From Bacteroidaceae bacterium (GTDB lineage: Bacteria > Bacteroidota > Bacteroidia > Bacteroidales > Bacteroidaceae): a stretch of DNA of 44,101 bases. The stretch's first letter is position 1. Every line of letters begins with the position of its first letter. Both the position numbers and the translations under genes were made by a program. The DNA lies in assembly GCA_021443335.1 (NCBI GenBank), contig JABUUE010000007.1:3818-47918 (forward strand). Reading direction: 5' to 3'. The notes beneath the pieces were generated by a model. That model worked only from the letters and a program-made list of their open reading frames with translations, was not told the DNA's origin and ran no database searches. Below are positions 34,499 to 43,351 of this stretch, piece by piece.

Positions 34499-37447
34499 AT
34501 GAACGACCTCGTTCTTACTGCTTTAATTAACATTTTCGCCCTTTTTTGCACTTCATCAAACTTGAAGCGCGAAAGGGCGAAAAGCGTTATATACAACTAT
34601 CTTGTAAGATTCTTCGGAATACGCAACTACCAGGAATATCTGGATTTATACGACTCGCTCTGCGACTTGTATGAGTTGTCTGACCCCGACGAGAAGAAGA
34701 TAGTGTCGCAAGTGTGCGATAAACTTAAGAAAGAGATTGATGACGAGAAACAGTCGTTTATGTTGCTGCGACTTATGGAGTTCTCGTCAATGAATATGAC
34801 TGCTTATTTTGAGCAGAAGCATCTTTTCCAGCTCATTGCCGAGACCTTCGGCATTACGGAGCAGCAGTATGAGGACTTTGAGCATTTTGTTGAGGGAAAG
34901 AGTGGAGGCAATGTCGGAGTAAGACAGATAGAGGAGCTCAAGGGCGAACTGAAAGTGTTGCGTTCGCCAGAATACAATCAGATTGTCGTGTCGTTCGATG
35001 GAGAGACACAACTCTTTATGAATGACATCCCTATGCAGCGGAACATCTTCATTCCTTGGGAGAAGAACGGAATAATTAAGAGCAGGCATGCCAAGCCATT
35101 ATATTACGACTTCGCTTCTAATGTCCTTCTTGGATCAGAAGAGAAACACGAAGGCATAACCTTTGCCGGGAGAAACGTGGACTTCCGTTTCCCCAACAGC
35201 AAGAACGGCTTACACGATTTCACATTCACTTTGCGTTCGGGCGAGTTAGTAGCCATTATGGGAGGTAGCGGTACCGGTAAATCCACAATGATGGGCATAC
35301 TCAGTGGCTCGCAAAAGCCTAACTCGGGAAGCATAACCATCAATGGCGAGGAACTCTACGATAATGTAGAACGCCTTAAACCATATATCGGCTTTGTGCC
35401 GCAAGATGACCTGCTTATTGCTGAGCTCACTGTCTATCAGAATCTGCTTTACACTGCCCGTTTTTGCTACGATAAATTGTCGGAACAGGAACTCGACAAC
35501 AGAATAAACAAGACGCTGCAAGACCTTGACCTTATGGCGATAAAGGATTTGCGCGTAGGCTCTGCGCTGAACAAATCTATTAGTGGCGGCCAGCGCAAAC
35601 GTCTTAACATTGCTCTTGAGCTCATCCGCGAACCGCAGATACTCTTCCTTGACGAGCCAACGAGCGGACTATCATCCGCCGACTCAGAGAAGGTTATCCA
35701 TCTGCTGAAAAACCAAACTTACCAAGGACGCTTGGTAATAACCTGCATACATCAGCCTTCATCCGATATCTACAAACTTTTCGACCGCCTATGGCTTCTC
35801 GATCTTGGAGGATATCCTATCTACGACGGTAATCCGATAGAGGCGGTTAGCTATTTCAAGACTGCTGCCAACTATGCTGATGCCGATACTGCCATTTGCT
35901 CTATGTGTGGCAATATCAATACTGAGATAGTCCTCAATATCGTTGACGCGAAGGCACTTGACAGCAACGGACAGTTCACAGACAAGAGGAAAGTCTCTCC
36001 AGAAGAGTGGAACAAAATGTATAAAGAGACGGTGCTGAAAGTCGCCGAAGAGAGAGACAATCAGCAAGGACAAACTACACAAAAGAAAGCTTTGCCAGAA
36101 AACAAGCAGTTAAAGCCTAATGTCTTCAAGCAATTTTGGATATATATACAACGCAATTTCCATACAAAACTGCAGGACCGTCAGTTCCTTCTAATCGCAT
36201 TGTTGGAAGCACCAATCCTCGCCTTCATCGTCGCTTTGCTCACTCGCTACAGTGGCGACAACGGATATACACTCTACGACAACAAGAATCTCCTCTCGTA
36301 TGTCTTCATGGCAGTCATCGTTGCCATCTTTATGGGTATGAGTATGAATGCCCAGGAGATATTCAAAGACCGCGCCCTTTTGAAACGAGAGAGTTTTCTA
36401 CAGCTCAGTTACGCCAGCTATATTTTCTCAAAAGTAGTTACCGCAGCCGTCATATCACTGTTGCAAACGCTTCTTTTCATCATCGTCGGTAACGGATTGC
36501 TGCAACTCAATTGTCTCTTCTTCCAGTGGTGGGCCGTGCTGTTCATAAGCTCCTTCCTCGCAGGAATGACGGGCTTGATACTGTCGCAAAGGCTTAAATC
36601 GCTCGTAGCCATATATATTACCATACCGCTGTTGCTCATTCCGCAGATACTCTTGTGCGGAGTAGTTGTAACATTCAATGACCTCAACCAACATTCAAAG
36701 ACGAAAAATGTACCTTGGATAGGAGAGATTATCCCGTCACGATGGGCGTTTGAGGCAATCACCGTAACCATGTTCACAGACAATGATTATGCTGTAAACT
36801 ACTTCAACAACGAGCAGAAGCAGTATGAACTGCAGATGGCAAGGTTCGGTATTATTCATAAACTCAAGGAACTGAACGAACAGGAACGGCAGTATATGCG
36901 ACTTAAAAAGGACTTGGAAGAGGCGTATTTCCCTTTGCTCACCAACGAGATACAGAAACTCACCGAGAAATGGAACGTTGATCCATTCCCACAGATTGAC
37001 AAACTTAACAAGACTGCTTACAACGAGCAGATATATCAGTCGCTCAGCGATTGGCTCACCGATTTGGATAAGAAACTGCGCAAGCAGTCAGCTTTCTTCA
37101 CAAGACATATCGACAAGGACAAGCAGGCTTTCATCAACGAACATGGCAACAAGGCGCTTGTCGAACTGCAGTATGCCAATACTAACAAACAGTTGGAGCA
37201 GACGCTCATTAATTCTGATGCAGGAAAGATGGTTTCTGTGGAAGAGGATGTCCTTGTGCCAGAGATGGGTACCGTATATCTCGACCCACCGCTGCATAAT
37301 GGTCGCGCACCGTTCTACAGCAGTGTGAAGATTATTGGTGACACACGCATACAGACTCTTCCGTTCAATCTTTTCGTCTTGATTGTCATGAGTGTCATAA
37401 CCATAGTAATCTTATTGTCTAAGTCAACTTCCGCACGCTCAAGTTGA
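34499..37447 (+). CDS. ABC transporter ATP-binding/permease fusion (ABCG-like, ABC2 membrane domain) with TerB-like N-terminal region
   Basis: Walker A 'GGSGTGKSTMM', signature 'SISGGQRKRLNIALELIREPQILFLDEPTSGLSS', C-terminal permease. Confidence 0.9.
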   Translation: MNDLVLTALINIFALFCTSSNLKRERAKSVIYNYLVRFFGIRNYQEYLDLYDSLCDLYELSDPDEKKIVSQVCDKLKKEIDDEKQSFMLLRLMEFSSMNMTAYFEQKHLFQLIAETFGITEQQYEDFEHFVEGKSGGNVGVRQIEELKGELKVLRSPEYNQIVVSFDGETQLFMNDIPMQRNIFIPWEKNGIIKSRHAKPLYYDFASNVLLGSEEKHEGITFAGRNVDFRFPNSKNGLHDFTFTLRSGELVAIMGGSGTGKSTMMGILSGSQKPNSGSITINGEELYDNVERLKPYIGFVPQDDLLIAELTVYQNLLYTARFCYDKLSEQELDNRINKTLQDLDLMAIKDLRVGSALNKSISGGQRKRLNIALELIREPQILFLDEPTSGLSSADSEKVIHLLKNQTYQGRLVITCIHQPSSDIYKLFDRLWLLDLGGYPIYDGNPIEAVSYFKTAANYADADTAICSMCGNINTEIVLNIVDAKALDSNGQFTDKRKVSPEEWNKMYKETVLKVAEERDNQQGQTTQKKALPENKQLKPNVFKQFWIYIQRNFHTKLQDRQFLLIALLEAPILAFIVALLTRYSGDNGYTLYDNKNLLSYVFMAVIVAIFMGMSMNAQEIFKDRALLKRESFLQLSYASYIFSKVVTAAVISLLQTLLFIIVGNGLLQLNCLFFQWWAVLFISSFLAGMTGLILSQRLKSLVAIYITIPLLLIPQILLCGVVVTFNDLNQHSKTKNVPWIGEIIPSRWAFEAITVTMFTDNDYAVNYFNNEQKQYELQMARFGIIHKLKELNEQERQYMRLKKDLEEAYFPLLTNEIQKLTEKWNVDPFPQIDKLNKTAYNEQIYQSLSDWLTDLDKKLRKQSAFFTRHIDKDKQAFINEHGNKALVELQYANTNKQLEQTLINSDAGKMVSVEEDVLVPEMGTVYLDPPLHNGRAPFYSSVKIIGDTRIQTLPFNLFVLIVMSVITIVILLSKSTSARSS

Positions 37448-37495
37448 TATTACTCATTAGTCATTACTCATTACTCATTAGCATTACTCATTAAT
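37448..37495 (+). repeat. Short-period array of ATTACTCATTA-type units
   Basis: TATTACTCATTAGTCATTACTCATTACTCATTAGCATTACTCATTAAT directly after the stop codon. Confidence 0.85.
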
Positions 37496-37501
37496 AAACA
37501 A

Positions 37502-39862
37502 GTGTTCCATTTCAGAACCATATCATCCCGCCTCATAGGTTATGTGACGTTGTCTGTCCTGACGATGTTCACTGTTATTGTGGGCCTACTACTCGTAGTC
37601 CTATATATGCTGTCGTTAAGTCTGTTCATGATGGCTACATCATGGCTTGTAGATTCTAAGGCGGCGACAATTGAGAGGCAGCTCGCTGAGGTGCAGACAT
37701 CGGTCTTGGCGTGCGACACCAAGGTGCTGAACAGCCTGCAGTTTCCCAATAAACTTTCTATGGCGTTCAACGATATTCTATACAACAAGGATATTAATGC
37801 CTGCTACGTGTTACTCATGCCAGACACTATAACAAACAAATGCCAGCTCCTTTATGCGACTAAAGAAGACGACGGCACTATGAGGGTGGAGCAACGTGTA
37901 GGCGATGATGCCTATGTTAACCGTGAGCATTTCAAGGAAACAAGGCGCAGGAAGGATGACTATTGGAGCAATCCTTATGCTGACGGCAATGCGCAGATTA
38001 CCACATTCTGCCATCCGCTGACAGATACAGAAGGAAATCTCATCGGAGTTCTTTGCGCCGACGTACTATTAGACAATATATCAGAGTTTGTAAAAGCAAA
38101 TGCGCGTACAAGCAACTCGTCTATCTTGGAGAATGGATTAGGGTCTGTTAGTGTTAATTCAAAAACCTTCATTCTTAGTCGCGATGGACATTTTGTTTCC
38201 TCTCCAGACTCCACTGTTAATATTAATGAGACGTACGAGACCTATGCTTTACGCCACAAATGCCCTGACCTCAGTAGTATCGGCAAGGCTATAATAAATA
38301 ATAGTGGAAAAAATTTCACTGAGAATGAGAACATAAAGATGGATGGGGAGATATATCATGTCGCCTACTCAACAATCAACAAGGTTGACTGGACTGTCGT
38401 TACCCTGTATCCGACAGAGGGTGTGTCAATAATCCTCCTTGTCTTTTTTGTCGTAATCGTCTTCTTTACTTTCATAGGAGTTGTATTGCTCGTCTGCATC
38501 ATATACTATGTAATACAGCGTTCAACACGTCCGTTGAAGCGACTGGTAACAGCTTCTGAGGCAATAGCACACGGAAACTTCGATGTTGAACTGCCAAAGG
38601 TGAAACATTCCGACGAGGTGAAGACGCTAAGCGACTCGTTCGAGGAAATGCGACTGTCGCTGAAAGACTATGTCGTGCAACTCAAGGAGACCACCGCCCA
38701 CAACGAGCGTATGGAGCAGGACCTTGCGATAGCCTCTCATATTCAGATGTCGATGCTTCCAGACTCGTTCCCTAAACCGCCAGAGTTCCCAGAACTGTCT
38801 ATCTTCGCTTATTTGAAACCTACCAGAGAAGTCGGCGGCGACCTCTACGATTTCTTCATTCGTCGTCAAAACCTTTACTTTATTGTCGGCGATGTAAGTG
38901 GCAAGGGTGTGCCGGCTGCTATGATAATGTCTATGGTAGTCAGCATGTTCCGCGCACGCCAGCGTCGCGACATGGCTCCTGAGCGAACAGTGAAGGCTCT
39001 AAACAATATGTTGTTGGAGCGCAATACGTCGGAGATGTTTGTAACAATGATTGTCGGCGACCTTAACTTAGAGACAGGAGAGTTGTATCTCTGTAACGCT
39101 GGGCATAACCCTCCAATCCTTAATACAAAGGACGGAGCAAAATACCTTGAACTGAAACAGAATATACCAATAGGCATCTTCCCGAACTACCATTATCAGT
39201 CAGACCATTTCCATATGAACGTGGACGACAAGTTGTTCCTTTACACCGATGGTGTTACAGAGGCTACAAATGAGAAGGATTTATTATACGGAGAGGATAG
39301 GCTTCTTGGGGCTGTAAAGAAGTATGGCAGCAAAGATGTGGAGGCTCTCATCAATAGTATGATAAACGACCTTGGCGGATTTACAGGCGAGACACCGCAG
39401 AGTGATGATATCACAATGTTAGAACTGCAATACCACGGCTCTACAAACATCGTTTCGCGTGAGATGCCTTTCTCTAACAATATTAGTGAGGTAACGCGTG
39501 CAACGGCTTTGATAGAAGAAGTATGCGAGCAGTTGAAAGTCGATTTCGCAGTCTGCACCTCTTTGCAGTTGGCATTGGAAGAGGCGATGGTCAATGTCAT
39601 CAACTATGCTTATGAGAATGGCCGCGCCAATATAGACAACAATTTCTCCATCACTTCTGATGGCAAGTCAATAACCTTTGTACTTACAGACAACGGAATG
39701 CCGTTTGATCCAACTAAGGTTGATAACCCAGACACCACTCTTGGTGTCGAAGAGCGCACCATCGGAGGTCTCGGCATCTTCCTTGTCAAGAATATCATGG
39801 ACAGCGTTACCTACAAGCGCCACTCCAATCGCAACATATTGACAATGACAAAGAATATATAA
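37502..39862 (+). CDS. Membrane receptor with extracytoplasmic sensor, HAMP, SpoIIE/PP2C phosphatase and C-terminal RsbW-like HATPase
   Basis: 'LKPTREVGGDLYDFFIRRQNLYFIVGDVSGKGVPAAMIMSMV' (PP2C/SpoIIE), 'LFLYTDGVTEATNEK', C-terminal 'LALEEAMVNVINYAYENG...DNGMPFDP...GGLGIFLVKNIMD' (HATPase). Confidence 0.92.
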   Translation: MFHFRTISSRLIGYVTLSVLTMFTVIVGLLLVVLYMLSLSLFMMATSWLVDSKAATIERQLAEVQTSVLACDTKVLNSLQFPNKLSMAFNDILYNKDINACYVLLMPDTITNKCQLLYATKEDDGTMRVEQRVGDDAYVNREHFKETRRRKDDYWSNPYADGNAQITTFCHPLTDTEGNLIGVLCADVLLDNISEFVKANARTSNSSILENGLGSVSVNSKTFILSRDGHFVSSPDSTVNINETYETYALRHKCPDLSSIGKAIINNSGKNFTENENIKMDGEIYHVAYSTINKVDWTVVTLYPTEGVSIILLVFFVVIVFFTFIGVVLLVCIIYYVIQRSTRPLKRLVTASEAIAHGNFDVELPKVKHSDEVKTLSDSFEEMRLSLKDYVVQLKETTAHNERMEQDLAIASHIQMSMLPDSFPKPPEFPELSIFAYLKPTREVGGDLYDFFIRRQNLYFIVGDVSGKGVPAAMIMSMVVSMFRARQRRDMAPERTVKALNNMLLERNTSEMFVTMIVGDLNLETGELYLCNAGHNPPILNTKDGAKYLELKQNIPIGIFPNYHYQSDHFHMNVDDKLFLYTDGVTEATNEKDLLYGEDRLLGAVKKYGSKDVEALINSMINDLGGFTGETPQSDDITMLELQYHGSTNIVSREMPFSNNISEVTRATALIEEVCEQLKVDFAVCTSLQLALEEAMVNVINYAYENGRANIDNNFSITSDGKSITFVLTDNGMPFDPTKVDNPDTTLGVEERTIGGLGIFLVKNIMDSVTYKRHSNRNILTMTKNI

Positions 39863-39885
39863 TCCCATTAGTATTTAACTTGTAG

Positions 39886-39960
39886 GACTCGGCTCTGCCG
39901 CTTTGCTTGCAAAGAACTTTCTTCTATCAGATAGACAATGATGTCTCTGACTGTAAGGAA
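39886..39960 (+). repeat. Dispersed multi-palindrome repeat, copy C
   Basis: GACTCGGCTCTGCCGCTTTGCTTGCAAAGAACTTTCTTCTATCAGATAGACAATGATGTCTCTGACTGTAAGGAA. Confidence 0.9.
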
Positions 39961-40009
39961 GAAACTAATTTATAGAATCCTTTATAGAAGTTCTCCAAAT
40001 CCATAGACT

Positions 40010-40321
40010 ATGTTAACTGAAATTACCAAACAAGAAAATCTTACGATCATTACCCTTAATGGTCGTCTCGACACTCCAAGTACTCCAGAAGTGGAAGAGA
40101 AAGTTTTCCCATTGATGAAAGATGAGACAGTACGCGAGGTGCGTATCGACTGCTCAGAACTGGCATATATCAGTAGCTCGGGCTTGCGTATATTTATTAC
40201 CCTCCAGAAGCATTTCATGAAGATTGGAGGCAAGCTCGTCATTGCAAATATCACACCATCCGTCAAGTCCGTCTTTGATATGACAGGCTTCTCAAACATC
40301 TTCAAGATAGTGGAAGATTAG
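40010..40321 (+). CDS. STAS-domain anti-sigma-factor antagonist-like protein
   Basis: 'EVRIDCSELAYISSSGLRIFITLQKHFMKIGGKLVIANITPSVKSVFDMTGFSNIFKI'. Confidence 0.93.
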   Translation: MLTEITKQENLTIITLNGRLDTPSTPEVEEKVFPLMKDETVREVRIDCSELAYISSSGLRIFITLQKHFMKIGGKLVIANITPSVKSVFDMTGFSNIFKIVED

Positions 40322-40539
40322 TCTCCAAACTAATTTTTATAGCCGCTATTTTAGACTCCAATTGCCTCATCAGAGGACGATATGAATGTTTCACAGAGAG
40401 ACGTTCAGTTTTCCTATGATTTTTGAGTCAAAACGCAGGGACAAAATTTTTTTTTCTCTATGACTTTTGAAGTGTTTCACGGGGACTTTTTATGGCTCTT
40501 GCTTAGACGTATTATTTAGAAGGCGGTTTCATTAATCCA

Positions 40540-40612
40540 AAAAGTTCTTTGCAAGCAAAGAACTTTCCTCTATCAGATAGACAATGATGTCTCTGACTGT
40601 AAGGAAGAAACT
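40540..40612 (+). repeat. Dispersed multi-palindrome repeat, copy D
   Basis: AAAGTTCTTTGCAAGCAAAGAACTTTCCTCTATCAGATAGACAATGATGTCTCTGACTGTAAGGAAGAAACT. Confidence 0.88.
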
Positions 40613-40647
40613 TTTTGGGATTAAGGTACAAAATGTATTATATCTAT

Positions 40648-40690
40648 AACGAGAAGGGGGCACGGTTTATAGCCGTGCCCCCTTCTCGTT
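40648..40690. terminator. Strong hairpin between convergent STAS gene and nqrF
   Basis: AACGAGAAGGGGGCACGG tttatag CCGTGCCCCCTTCTCGTT, perfect 18-bp stem. Confidence 0.75.
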
Positions 40691-40720
40691 AATCGTATTG
40701 GGCGGGTTTTGCCCACTTTT

Positions 40721-40786
40721 ATTATCCCAAATTGAGATAGTTATTGTCTCATATTGAGACAGTTATTGTTCCAAATAGAGATAGGA
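40721..40786 (-). repeat. Three tandem 22-bp units ending exactly at the nqrF stop codon
   Basis: ATTATCCCAAATTGAGATAGTT / ATTGTCTCATATTGAGACAGTT / ATTGTTCCAAATAGAGATAGGA. Confidence 0.88.
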
Positions 40787-42049
40787 TTATCCTCCGAAGT
40801 TGTCGTACATGATAGACTCTGATTCTACGCCGAGGGAGTCGAGCATTGAGACAACGGCCTTTGACATTGGGCCAGGACCACACATGTAATACTCGATATC
40901 CTCTGGTGCCTCATGGTCTTTGAGGTAGGTCTCGAGCATTACGGTGTGGACAAAGCCCGGTGTGTATTTCACTCCAGCCTCGTCAGCGCGTGGGTCTGGA
41001 CGGTCGAGGGCGAGATGGAAATGGAAGTTAGGATATTCCTTCTCCAAGCCGAGGAAGTCATCAAGATAGAACACCTCGTTCAGTGCGCGTGCGCCGTAGA
41101 AGTAGTGCATCTCGCGGTCGGTAGTGTGGAGCGTCTTTGTCATGTGCATGATCTGTGCACGGAGAGGAGCCATACCTGCACCACCACCTACCCATATCAT
41201 CTCCTTCTTAGAGTCGAAGTGTGGGTGGAAGTCGCCGAATGGACCAGACATGATAACCTTGTCGCCTGGCTTCAGAGAGAAGATGTATGAAGAGGCGATA
41301 CCTGGGTTAACCTCCATAAAACCAGAGCGGTCTGGCTTGAATGGCGGAGTAGCAATGCGGACGGTGAGCATGAACACATCACCCTCTGCAGGGTAGTTAG
41401 CCATGGAGTAAGCGCGGATTGTAGGCTCTGGGTTGACGCACTTGAGAGGGAAGAGGCCGAACTTCTCCCATGCTGGCAGATATTCGTCAGTGATGAGAGA
41501 CTTGTCGATATCCTTGTCGTAGTCCATTGTGAATGCCGGAATCTTTATCTGGGCGTAAGAGCCTGGGAGGAAGTCCATGTGTGCGCCAGCAGGCAACTGC
41601 ACCTTGAACTCCTTGATAAAGGTAGCCACGTTCTTGTTGGAGATTACTGTACATTCGTACTCCTTAACACCGAGGATTGACTCGTCAACATGAACCTTCA
41701 TGTCGCTCTTCACCTTACACTGGCAACCGAGACGCCATCCCGCTTTCTGCTCCTTTCGTGAGAAGTGAGGTTTTTCGGAGTCAAGGATTTCGCCGCCGCC
41801 GTCAAGCACTTGTACCTTACACTGACCGCAGCTTGCTTTTCCTCCGCAGGCTGATGGCAGGAACACGCCGTTTTCGTTTAATGTGGCCATGAGTGATGAA
41901 CCCTGTGGCACATTGATTGTTCTGTCTCCATTGATTTCAATGTTGACATTTCCGCTTGGAGAGAGGTATTTCTTGGCGGTCAAGAGAACAACTACCAAGA
42001 GAATAATTACCACCAAGAAGACTAATATGCTATATAATATAAAAGTCAT
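40787..42049 (-). CDS. nqrF: Na+-translocating NADH:quinone reductase subunit F
   Basis: 2Fe-2S ferredoxin motif 'LPSACGGKASCGQCKVQV', FAD/NAD domain 'MIWVGGGAGMAPLRAQIMHM'. Confidence 0.96.
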   Translation of the reverse strand: MTFILYSILVFLVVIILLVVVLLTAKKYLSPSGNVNIEINGDRTINVPQGSSLMATLNENGVFLPSACGGKASCGQCKVQVLDGGGEILDSEKPHFSRKEQKAGWRLGCQCKVKSDMKVHVDESILGVKEYECTVISNKNVATFIKEFKVQLPAGAHMDFLPGSYAQIKIPAFTMDYDKDIDKSLITDEYLPAWEKFGLFPLKCVNPEPTIRAYSMANYPAEGDVFMLTVRIATPPFKPDRSGFMEVNPGIASSYIFSLKPGDKVIMSGPFGDFHPHFDSKKEMIWVGGGAGMAPLRAQIMHMTKTLHTTDREMHYFYGARALNEVFYLDDFLGLEKEYPNFHFHLALDRPDPRADEAGVKYTPGFVHTVMLETYLKDHEAPEDIEYYMCGPGPMSKAVVSMLDSLGVESESIMYDNFGG

Positions 42050-42060
42050 AATATTATGAT

Positions 42061-42101
42061 TTTTCGAATTTTCGAGATTTCGAGCTTTTCGAATTTTCGA
42101 G
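42061..42101 (-). repeat. Short-period TTTTCGAAT/TTTCGAG array abutting the nqrE stop
   Basis: TTTTCGAATTTTCGAGATTTCGAGCTTTTCGAATTTTCGAG. Confidence 0.85.
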
Positions 42102-42728
42102 TTAGATCTTTAATCCAGAGAAACACATCATTGCCATACCCATCAGACCTACGGTGATGAAGGTGATGCCGAGACCTTGAAGAGGCTTTGGCACGTCTGA
42201 GTATTGCATCTTTTCACGAATGGCACCCATAGCGCAGATGGCGAGTGTCCAGCCGATACCAGAACCGAGAGCATAGACCAAGGCATCGCCGACACCACCG
42301 ATATACTGTGTGTTGGCTGGGTCGAGGTTTATGCGCTGCTGCATGAAGAGCGAAGCACCCATGATGGCGCAGTTTACGGCAATGAGAGGGAGGAAGATAC
42401 CGAGTGCGGCGTAGAGTGATGGCGAGAAACGCTCGACAACCATTTCCACGAGCTGCACGATACCTGCGATGACAGCGATGAAGAGGATGAAGCTCAGATA
42501 TGAGAGGTCAACGCCTTCAGCAAGACAGTCGGGACCGAGAACCTTGGTCTGCAACAGGTAGTCAACAGGCACTGTTACGAGGAGCACGAAGGTTACGGCA
42601 AGTCCGAGTCCGAAAGATGTTTTCACATTCTTTGATACGGCAAGGAAGGAGCACATACCAAGGAAGTAGGCGAAAATCATGTTGTCCACAAAGATGGACT
42701 TAACGAATAATGCTATTTGATGTTCCAT
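42102..42728 (-). CDS. nqrE: Na+-translocating NADH:quinone reductase subunit E
   Basis: '[36 protein letters not shown]'. Confidence 0.96.
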   Translation of the reverse strand: MEHQIALFVKSIFVDNMIFAYFLGMCSFLAVSKNVKTSFGLGLAVTFVLLVTVPVDYLLQTKVLGPDCLAEGVDLSYLSFILFIAVIAGIVQLVEMVVERFSPSLYAALGIFLPLIAVNCAIMGASLFMQQRINLDPANTQYIGGVGDALVYALGSGIGWTLAICAMGAIREKMQYSDVPKPLQGLGITFITVGLMGMAMMCFSGLKI

Positions 42729-42741
42729 TTTGTAGATTCAT

Positions 42742-43347
42742 TTATTTGTTAGTAATAGCGCGGTGTACCCAGATAACGATGCCGAGGAGGATGAGAGACA
42801 TCACTGACATGGTCATCATACCGTTGTTCACATAACCGAAATCGTAAGCGCCTTCAGGGATGATGCGGAAACCAAGGAGAGTGCCGCGGCCGAGAAGCTC
42901 GCGCACGCCACCAACGATGATGAGGATGTAGGCGTAGCCTAAACCGTTGCCAAGTCCGTCGATGAATGATGGCAGTGGCTTGTTGGTCATGGCGAATGCC
43001 TCAAGGCGTCCCATAAGGATACAGTTGGTGATGATAAGTCCCACATATACTGAAAGTTGTACGCTGACATCGTAGGCAAAAGCCTTGAGTATCTGTGCAA
43101 CGATGGTTACGAGAGCTGCGACAACCACGAGCTGCACGATGATTCGGATGCGGTTAGGAATAGTGTTACGTATCAAGGAGATTGTAACATTGGAGAAGGC
43201 TGTTATTATTGTTACAGCAAGTCCCATAACAATAGCCGGCTCAAGTTGAGAGGTTACAGCCAGTGCTGAACATATACCGAGCACTTGTACAAGTATCGGG
43301 TGGTCTTGGTTCAGCGGATTAACGAATGCTTCTTTATTGCTTGCCAT
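42742..43347 (-). CDS. nqrD: Na+-translocating NADH:quinone reductase subunit D
   Basis: 'NPLNQDHPILVQVLGICSALAVTSQLEPAIVMGLAVT'. Confidence 0.96.
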   Translation of the reverse strand: MASNKEAFVNPLNQDHPILVQVLGICSALAVTSQLEPAIVMGLAVTIITAFSNVTISLIRNTIPNRIRIIVQLVVVAALVTIVAQILKAFAYDVSVQLSVYVGLIITNCILMGRLEAFAMTNKPLPSFIDGLGNGLGYAYILIIVGGVRELLGRGTLLGFRIIPEGAYDFGYVNNGMMTMSVMSLILLGIVIWVHRAITNK

Positions 43348-43351
43348 AACT

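Noticed and set aside
42061-42101. TTCGAATT resembling a tRNA T-loop
   Set aside because: It repeats with short period and lacks any acceptor or anticodon stem; it is an array.
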